From NCBI GenBank assembly GCA_963924555.1, contig OZ004582.1, forward strand, positions 6,386,001-6,450,000: a stretch of DNA of 64,000 nt, in the 5' to 3' direction. Of this stretch, positions 57,911-64,000 are shown piece after piece. Below the pieces are notes generated by a model that saw only the letters and a list, made by a program, of their open reading frames with translations, ran no database searches and was not told where the DNA came from. How positions within the stretch are numbered: the stretch's first letter is position 1; every line of letters starts with the position of its first letter. The position numbers and the translations under genes were made by a program. The DNA comes from Crambe crambe. Taxonomy: Eukaryota > Porifera > Demospongiae > Poecilosclerida > Crambeidae.

Positions 57911-58477
57911 ATGGCTTCATCAATAAAGTTCATCGTGGTCCTGACAGTCTTGGCTCTCTCTGTACTGGCGACACCAACTGTAAAAAAGGTCGGCCCGGAT
58001 TGGGGGGAGGCTAATGATATAGCACTTGGTTTTGGATATGCCACCTTCCTGAAGTTATGGGGTGAGGTTAACCGTAGAACTAATTTATCTTACATTGAAC
58101 TTTTTTCATCATATATAGCTAGCTATACAGCAAGAATTGCTGTGTAGCTGTAACTATAGCTAATTAATTATTATAGCTAGCAAGCTCTAATCTTAATTAT
58201 CTTTTATTCTCAGATGCATACTTAAGTCCCTACCCACCTGATGGATCACGTCAAACTTACAGTTAGTTTTTTTACTTTCAGCTATAGACAAAAAAAACAA
58301 CAAACAACAGTTGAATAAATGTGTAAACACTTGAACATTCCCCCCCCCCCCCCTGTATATATTCCACAGTAACCATGTGCATAATTTGGCTAGCTACCAC
58401 TTTGTTTTTCTTATTATTTCCTAGCACCAGCAATGCACAATTTACAGCTTCAAATCAAAGATTTCCGTCAAAAGTAA
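57911..58477 (+). CDS. small secreted peptide, 83 aa, three exons
   Basis: Exons 57,911-58,061, 58,214-58,261 and 58,425-58,477 join in phase (1, then 1) and stop at TAA. The signal peptide is MASSIKFIVVLTVLALSVLA. The mature part begins TPTVKKVGPDWGEAND, continues through FGYATFLKLWDAYLSPYPP, and ends LQIKDFRQK. There is no cysteine, so it is not a disulfide-knot peptide. If the second donor (ACA|GTTAGT) is skipped, the peptide stops at 67 aa. I do not recognise the family. A decayed duplicate lies about 1 kb downstream. Confidence 0.6.
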
Positions 58478-58695
58478 AATTTTTTGGTAAGCATTCTACG
58501 TAGCTACGTACGTACACTGTCATAGTTTTACAGTTTCATTATACTTCCTTGTAGGAGGAAAGCTATACCTTTCATGAGATACTGTTTAATACATAACTAG
58601 CTATAGGTAGGTAGCATAATAAAATGTCATTATTATTAATGTTTCAAATGATTATCCCAAATAATATACTACTGGCTATGTAGTAGCTACATACT

Positions 58696-58835
58696 GTACA
58701 GCGAAAAAAATTCGTGGGTCAAAAATTTCGTGGTTTTGCAAATATTGATGTGTGAACCATAATTATGAATTCCCTTATTCTCGTGTATTATTTTTTCAAA
58801 ACCACGAAATCCACGAAAAAATTTGCGCTATAATG
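58696..58835. mobile_element. MITE with TTCGTGG ends
   Basis: TACAGCGAAAAAAATTCGTG at the left and its near inverse (CACGAAAAAATTTGCGCTATA in two parts) at the right; AATTTCGTGGTTTTG and CAAAACCACGAAAT also pair. Confidence 0.75.
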
Positions 58836-58939
58836 GTAATTATAATATAGCACATATACAAGCATCAGGAGCCCACTTATTCAGTACATTCATTAGCTAC
58901 ATTAAAGATAATCACTCATATAAAAAACACACAAGTGCA

Positions 58940-59022
58940 TATTCTATGCTGTGCTATTGGCATTCAGCTGATAATTATGTTAACATGGCTTCGTCAAGCT
59001 ATAACAATTCTAGTGGTCCTTA
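58940..59022 (+). pseudogene. decayed duplicate of the 83-aa peptide gene
   Basis: TGCTGTGCTATTGGCAT...ATGGCTTCGTCAA and GTGGTCCT echo the 5' UTR and first codons of the gene at 57,911 (GTGCTATTGGCATCATCC, ATGGCTTCATCAA, GTGGTCCTGAC). The frame is lost after about a dozen codons. Confidence 0.6.
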
Positions 59023-59736
59023 ACCATGCATGCCCACTTCAGTACATACATTACATTCTGATGGATAGCTAATCACACATAAATCTTCATGTTAGCTAAT
59101 TAAAAGGCATTCAATGGCACTTCTAGCTCTCGATGCTCACCAATCAGACCACCCTGCAATAAGACCATCCACCTAGCTAAGTGGCTTGGCTTATCTACGT
59201 ACGTAAGTGCTTATTAGCTACACCAGTCTCAAACTGATCTTGTATGGCCACCCTATATAAAGCCACACTCCAGTAACTGACATGCACAATCAATTCATTA
59301 ACAGACCGTCATGGAGTCACCTGGATTCACTGCAGTTCACTTGAATCACTGTCACACTGACCAATAAGACACCAATCATTGATCATCTTTCACTGTTAGT
59401 TTAATAATAACTAGCTGCTCTTATAGCTACCTTCTGTCCACTTCTTTCTTTCTTTTCAAAGGAGTTTGGGATGCTAGTTTGCTACACAGTTTGCTACACA
59501 TTGCAATGGTATAGATAGGGGTTGCTTGGGAGCTAAAGCCTTAATTCTTTGATGTGGCATCAATTATAATAAGGAAATAGCAAGAGCAAAATTAATAGCT
59601 ATTCAGCAGCCTCCCAAGCCCACACAACTCCTTTACACTCCTAGCTATAGCTACCCCTTAGGGAGTTTGTTCAGTCTTAAAACACACCCCATAGTAGTAG
59701 CTAGCTATCATATTAGCTATGTCAGTGGTGGAGAAC

Positions 59737-59768
<32 letters not shown>

Positions 59769-60010
59769 ACTTTATGATTATTAACATTGTGTTTTACTGA
59801 TATTGGTCAATAATCATTCTTTTGGTACTCCTAGCTACTCAACACTTGAAATTAGAATTTTAACATAAAACCTCAGATTGCACCAGATTGCTTCTAATAG
59901 ACCCCAAAATCCAAAAATTTCCTGGGGGGGGCATGCCCCCAGACCCCCCTAGATGGCGCGCTTTGCACGCTATATGGTACGAAAAATCTCTGCCCCCCCC
60001 CCCCCCCCCC
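59023..60010. other. repeat-rich gap
   Basis: Poly-G at 59,738-59,766, a GGGGGGGCATGCCCCCAGAC block (59,924-59,950) of a kind that looks like a dispersed repeat, and poly-C at 59,995-60,012. No gene. Confidence 0.5.
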
Positions 60011-60018
60011 CCCACTTT

Positions 60019-60297
60019 TCAGTAGCTGTCTCCACCCAGCTCAGAGTAGCTGTGGCAATATGAAACCATGCATGCAAGCTTGGCTTGCTTAGCTAATAGC
60101 CAAAATGTAATCACTGATGGACACCCCACAGGGAATAGACCAGGGTTTTCCTCCTCATCATCATAGTGATACTCTTTCTTTTTCTTTCTCTCTGTCTGCC
60201 CTTCCTTCATATGGCTGTACTGATCCACCCTCTGAAGCTCCACCCCTGGTGCCTGGTACTGCCTTCCAACAGATTGCATGGGGTATTGCTGGTAGCT
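60019..60297 (-). CDS. possible exon of an unidentified minus-strand gene
   Basis: After a good acceptor (pyrimidine-rich, CTCCTTAG, about 60,298), the minus strand reads YQQYPMQSVGRQYQAPGV, then a Lys-rich and an acidic stretch (HYDDEEENPG) and FWLLAKQAK. Some of it is echoed around 60,361-60,420. There is no clear donor, no start and no known domain. It may be a remnant. Confidence 0.25.
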   Translation of the reverse strand, partial: SYQQYPMQSVGRQYQAPGVELQRVDQYSHMKEGQTERKKKKEYHYDDEEENPGLFPVGCPSVITFWLLAKQAKLACMVSYCHSYSELGGDSY

Positions 60298-60744
60298 AAG
60301 GAGCAGGAGTGTAAGGTGGCTGTGTCGATGGTAGCTAGCTATACCTGTAGCTAGCTCAATGTAGCAGTGGCAATATATTTACCATGCAAGTTCTGCTTTG
60401 CTCAATAGCCAAAAATCTGATGGTGTGTGTAACTACATAACTACCTTTCTTTTTATGCTACCCCATCAACTCTCTTATATATTTTCTATAGTATCATGGA
60501 ATTAGTTAATGAATAGTAAATATCGCATGATCATCTGATTCATTGTAGCTATTTATTCTCTTAATATTAAGTCACTTCCGCTATATTGGTCCTCCAGGCA
60601 TATCAAATGTTGCACTCACTTCTGCAAGGATACATAATGAGTTATATAACAGGTGTATGGTAGCTATGGATACAGCTAATCGTACATTAGCTACACTGAT
60701 GTAGCTACTAGCCAGGTCATATTATAAATGGTATGAGTTTTGCA

Positions 60745-60841
60745 GGATGGCACATCAATTTGATGTAATAACTGAGCCTATAGCTAGCTGGCTATCTCAG
60801 TTAAAGCAAGCTGCTGAAAGTTTCTTGGGCCCCTCAAAATA
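60745..60841 (+). CDS. possible exon, amphipathic helix
   Basis: Bounded by TTTTGCAG (acceptor) and AAATAC|GTAAGT-like (donor). The frame gives FDVITEPIASWLSQLKQAAE and SFLGPSK. Strand and partner exons are unresolved; it overlaps the 3' flank of the minus-strand peptide gene. Confidence 0.25.
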
Positions 60842-60896
60842 CGTAAGTTTATCATCACAAGATTTGCTGATTTCCATGAAGGAGGGAGGTCAGTAT

Positions 60897-61160
60897 TCAA
60901 TAGTCAATACAATTATGAGAGTTTTGTGGATAAAAACTGGACAAAGGAAGTGATGATAAACTCTGGATCAAGTTTTGTTTAGCCTTACCAAATCCAAGGA
61001 GATGCGTGAAGTATTTCTGCATCATGATCTGTATAAGCTTTTCTGCAAGTGCAAGTGTCTCCTCTGAAGGTATTTCCTTTCTTCCAGAAGGAGCAGCTAT
61101 TCCACATGTAGCTATCACAAGGAGGAGGATGGAGATCACGGCAAAAAATTTCAGTGTCAT
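60897..61160 (-). CDS. small secreted peptide, 87 aa if unspliced
   Basis: The ATG at 61,160 is followed by a strong signal peptide (MTLKFFAVISILLLVIATCG). The mature part begins APSGRKEIPSEETLALAEKL, an acidic/amphipathic helix. A donor-like GTAAGG lies after HLLGF (60,988), so the last 30 residues may be intron and the true end lower on the strand; an acceptor TTTCAG near 60,815 would give a short tail. TTAATATAG about 60 bp upstream could be a TATA-like element. I do not recognise the family. Confidence 0.5.
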   Translation of the reverse strand: MTLKFFAVISILLLVIATCGIAAPSGRKEIPSEETLALAEKLIQIMMQKYFTHLLGFGKAKQNLIQSLSSLPLSSFYPQNSHNCIDY

Positions 61161-61476
61161 CTTGATCCCATTTAGCTACAGAGAAAGCTTTAGAGGGCAG
61201 ACTGGACTATATTAAAGAAACAAGACATGGTATTTATGGAAGATAAACTTCCTCCTCTTTGTGCCTTTTGTGCAAGAAACAAGAACAAAGATTCCATTGT
61301 ATTAGCTCTTAATTCAAGAAAAAAGGATAGCAACATAACAAGCGCATAGCACGTCACGTGGTCACCTTTTACGCATGCGTGAATGGAAGGATTTTGATAG
61401 GTACAGGGTCACCCTATGTAAAAACACATATACGTACTTCTGCATATTATTATCTGTACGATCATCTTAGCTAGTT

Positions 61477-62257
61477 ATGATGGTACGATCACTCCTCAGC
61501 TGTGTTGGCAGCTGCATGAGACTAAGAAGCATTTCAAGTAAGTTGTCTGGTAGCCACACCCTCAGTCATGTGCCATGTGGGTGTATCTCCAATTATTGCA
61601 CACCTAACCACCCCCTCCCCCTAGCTGGCCCTGGAGCTGAGATGAAGTTTTGATCTATCAGTTTTCTCTAGGTGTACATCATCATATTCCAGCTACAGTC
61701 ACAGAAGCCACACCTGTGGAGAACTGAACTTGGACAATGTAGGGGAAAGGGTCACTCTCTGTGGCTGGGCAAAGAAGAAGAGGTAGCTATCAACAAAGTG
61801 TAATGTATCTTATCAGTAGCAGATCCAGGACTTAATCGTGTAAAAAGGGGGAGAACCACCAACAGTCTTGCATTAAATAAGTTGCTATGGGGGGGGGGGG
61901 GGGGGGGGGGGGGGACTCTCATTTTGGTTCCCCCTCCCATGTGTAGAGGTCCCTGTGATCTGCCATTGGTATAAATACTTTATTGAGATCACATGCACAC
62001 ACAATAAAACAGATGACATCAACGATAATGATAATACTTTAAATCTCCTCAATTTTTTTTATTTTTTAGAACGAATGACAGTCTTGGGATTGCTTTTCTT
62101 CCTCTGGTTGACTCCACGGGATTCACGCAACTTTTTTTAGACAGGAAAATCTTCCAGTGGGATGATTTCATGTCTATAGTGAAGACAGGTTCAGTCATAG
62201 AAGCAAGTGGTATAGTGCAGGCTAGGCCAGAGAAAGACCAGAGAAGTGTAAGTCAGT

Positions 62258-62292
<35 letters not shown>

Positions 62293-63559
62293 TTTGTTTG
62301 TTTGTTTGTTTGTTTATTTATTTGTTTATTTGTTTATTTATTTATTTATTTATTTATTTTATTGTGTACATTAAATATAATATCAATTTAATAATGAAAA
62401 TTCCCAGATTTATGGTATTGACCAATATACTTAGTGATATGTAGACACACATAATAACAATTACACTTGACAGTCTATAGAAACTGGGTGCATTGAAGTG
62501 ATAGTGGATTCTTTGAAGATACTGAATGATGTGAAGAACCTACCCTATGTGCCTGAGACAACAGAGACATTGGTAGGTATTGAATCACTGCATGTTATGG
62601 TGTTTCCTTTCTTGAGATTTTTGGAGTGTCCTCTATTGGAGGTTGCATTTTGCATTGGAGTCAATGGACTCTGTTATTCTTTATGGCTCCAGACTTCTGA
62701 GGAATTGAGCTTGAGAGAAAGACCACTAGTTCTAAGGAGGTCACGTATGCAGGAAAATTTAAGACTACGATCCAAGATAGCCATGGCGATGAGAGAATTT
62801 CTCATCTATGGTCATGGTAAGCAACATTATCATGATGTGCACATATACATGCTGTGCTTATGATAAGAAATTGATGTTGACTGGACATGATGTCCCCACG
62901 AAGTATAGTTTGTCCTAACATTTAACTGGACATTGCATCAGTGTGCATTTTGACCAGTACTTTTGTCCTGACAAACAAATAATGACCAGATATAATTATG
63001 CCAATATTGGCTGGGAAATGTCAGGTGTCAGGCTATTATCATAAGCTCTGTACATGGTGTTTCTAAAGAGGGATATCAGAGTTGTATCATTGGTCGATGG
63101 TCATTTCAATGGTAAACAGTTGATAGGGATAGTCGAGTGGAGGGCTTTGTACATGAGGTAAAGGGATATCATAAGCACAGGACCTTACTATACTTATGGG
63201 TTATGGGTAGGTGACCTCTGCCTAATGACTGAGATAGCATGTTCCTTATGATGTATAATCATTGTGTAGGGTTTGTGGAAGTAGAGACACCAACATTATT
63301 CAGACAAACATCAGAAGTAAGTGTTGTCTTAGTCTGCAATAACACAAAATGACTATAGTTTTCCACAAAGCAAGTGAATTCATTTTACTTTAATATCATA
63401 ATAGTGCACCCTCTAATGGGATAATCAGATTGTATTGAGACAGTGATCTCAATAGAAGCTGATGTACATACTGTTTTAACCATACAGGGTGCTAGGGAGT
63501 TTATCGTGCCCACAAGAATCCCAAAACACTTCTACACTCTTGTACAGAGTCCACAACAG
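61477..63559 (+). CDS. DARS2: mitochondrial-type aspartyl-tRNA synthetase, 5' part
   Basis: Exons: 61,477-61,537 (candidate), 61,672-61,782, 62,070-62,247, 62,474-62,572, 62,693-62,816, 63,270-63,316 and 63,488-63,559; the gene then leaves the window. The exon 2-7 phases all agree. Exon 2 has SHTCGELNLDNVGERVTLCG and GWAKKKR, the OB-fold anticodon-binding start. Exon 3 continues the OB fold. Exons 5-7 give MQENLRLRSKIAMAMREFL, GFVEVETPTLFRQT and GAREFIVPTRIP, then FYTLVQSPQQ (class II motif 2 approach). It charges mitochondrial tRNA-Asp. The candidate exon 1 (MMVRSLLSCVGSCMRLRSIS) looks like a mitochondrial presequence, but its phase misses exon 2 by one base, so the start is unsettled. The usual RYLDLR just before motif 1 reads RPLVLRR. 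Confidence 0.9.
61889..61914. repeat. poly-G tract
   Basis: About 26 G in intron 2 of the synthetase gene. Confidence 0.9.
62256..62360. repeat. (TTTA/TTTG)n microsatellite
   Basis: About 26 tetranucleotide units in intron 3 of the synthetase gene, with two short TTTG blocks inside TTTA. Confidence 0.95.
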
Positions 63560-64000
63560 GTATGTACATACAATACGGAATTGAAGATTGATTATTGGAT
63601 GACTATAACTAAAATATACGTGAAAGGAAGACAACATTCACATGCAATTTAATGATTGATGCAATTGCTGTCACCATCTTATTGCTTCATGTATAAGGAT
63701 TACACTCGAGTGAATTGCATGTGATTATTGCATTCAGGTGTTGCTTTCCCTTTTTAAGACTTCAGTTGAAATAATATAATTGGGTCATCTTTGTGGTTAA
63801 ACTTCGTCTGTGATATTTGACTTTACACATAATTTGAATAGACTTGAGTGTGACTATATACGGAATAATCCCTACATGAACTCTTACTTATTGCTTCATG
63901 TATGAACATTCTTTCGCATGTGAATATGCTTAGTTGTGACATCATTGGGTAAGTGTCAGCTATGCTCTTGTTTGATGATTGACTTGTCATCTCTAGCTAT

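Noticed and set aside
62170..62391. Frame rich in LFIY repeats
   Set aside because: It continues synthetase exon 3 past its donor into the TTTA microsatellite.

Overview
The window is animal nuclear DNA. It is AT-rich, with GT-AG introns, isolated genes on both strands, many microsatellites and many small inverted-repeat transposons. The very frequent TAGC/CTAGCTAG low-complexity runs, the compact genes and one predicted protein of a type I associate with sponges and cnidarians suggest a demosponge, possibly Amphimedon-like. That species call is inference, not proof.

Left part (1-42,919, minus strand): a tandem cytochrome P450 cluster of the CYP3/CYP5 (clan 3) type. Gene A (35-6,326) lacks its 3' exons at the window edge. 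Gene B (7,045-23,422) and gene C (27,869-40,195) each join as 13 exons with every phase matching, giving 518 and 520 aa. Gene D (40,780-42,919) is a broken copy of the first seven exons only. Gene C has lost the I-helix acid/threonine motif that gene B keeps.

Intron 2 of gene B is about 11.4 kb because it holds a nest of DNA transposons. The outer element is 9,217 bp (12,860-22,076), with 71-bp identical terminal inverted repeats (TIRs) and a 9-bp target-site duplication (TSD). It encloses a decayed pogo-type transposase, several pogo-like ends and a young Mutator-like element (17,418-21,364; 58-bp identical TIRs, 9-bp TSD). Directly upstream of gene B lies a 2.1-kb element with 37-bp TIRs, itself interrupted by a MITE. 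Intron 2 of gene C carries a decayed fragment with the zinc-finger architecture of the RAG1 N-terminus.

Right part (43,000-64,000, mostly plus strand): a Mutator-type MITE; one exon of an uncharacterised sponge/cnidarian-type protein; a complete serum response factor gene (SRF, 298 aa); a single-exon PRSS23-like serine protease; a cluster of small secreted-protein genes (a Lys/Glu/Pro repeat protein, an 83-aa peptide with a decayed duplicate, and a minus-strand 87-aa peptide); and the first seven exons of a mitochondrial-type aspartyl-tRNA synthetase that runs off the right edge.

The P450 paralogues probably act in xenobiotic or lipid oxidation. The other genes are unrelated neighbours rather than a pathway. 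No rRNA, tRNA or CRISPR was recognised. All joins were made by eye from splice consensus and reading phase.
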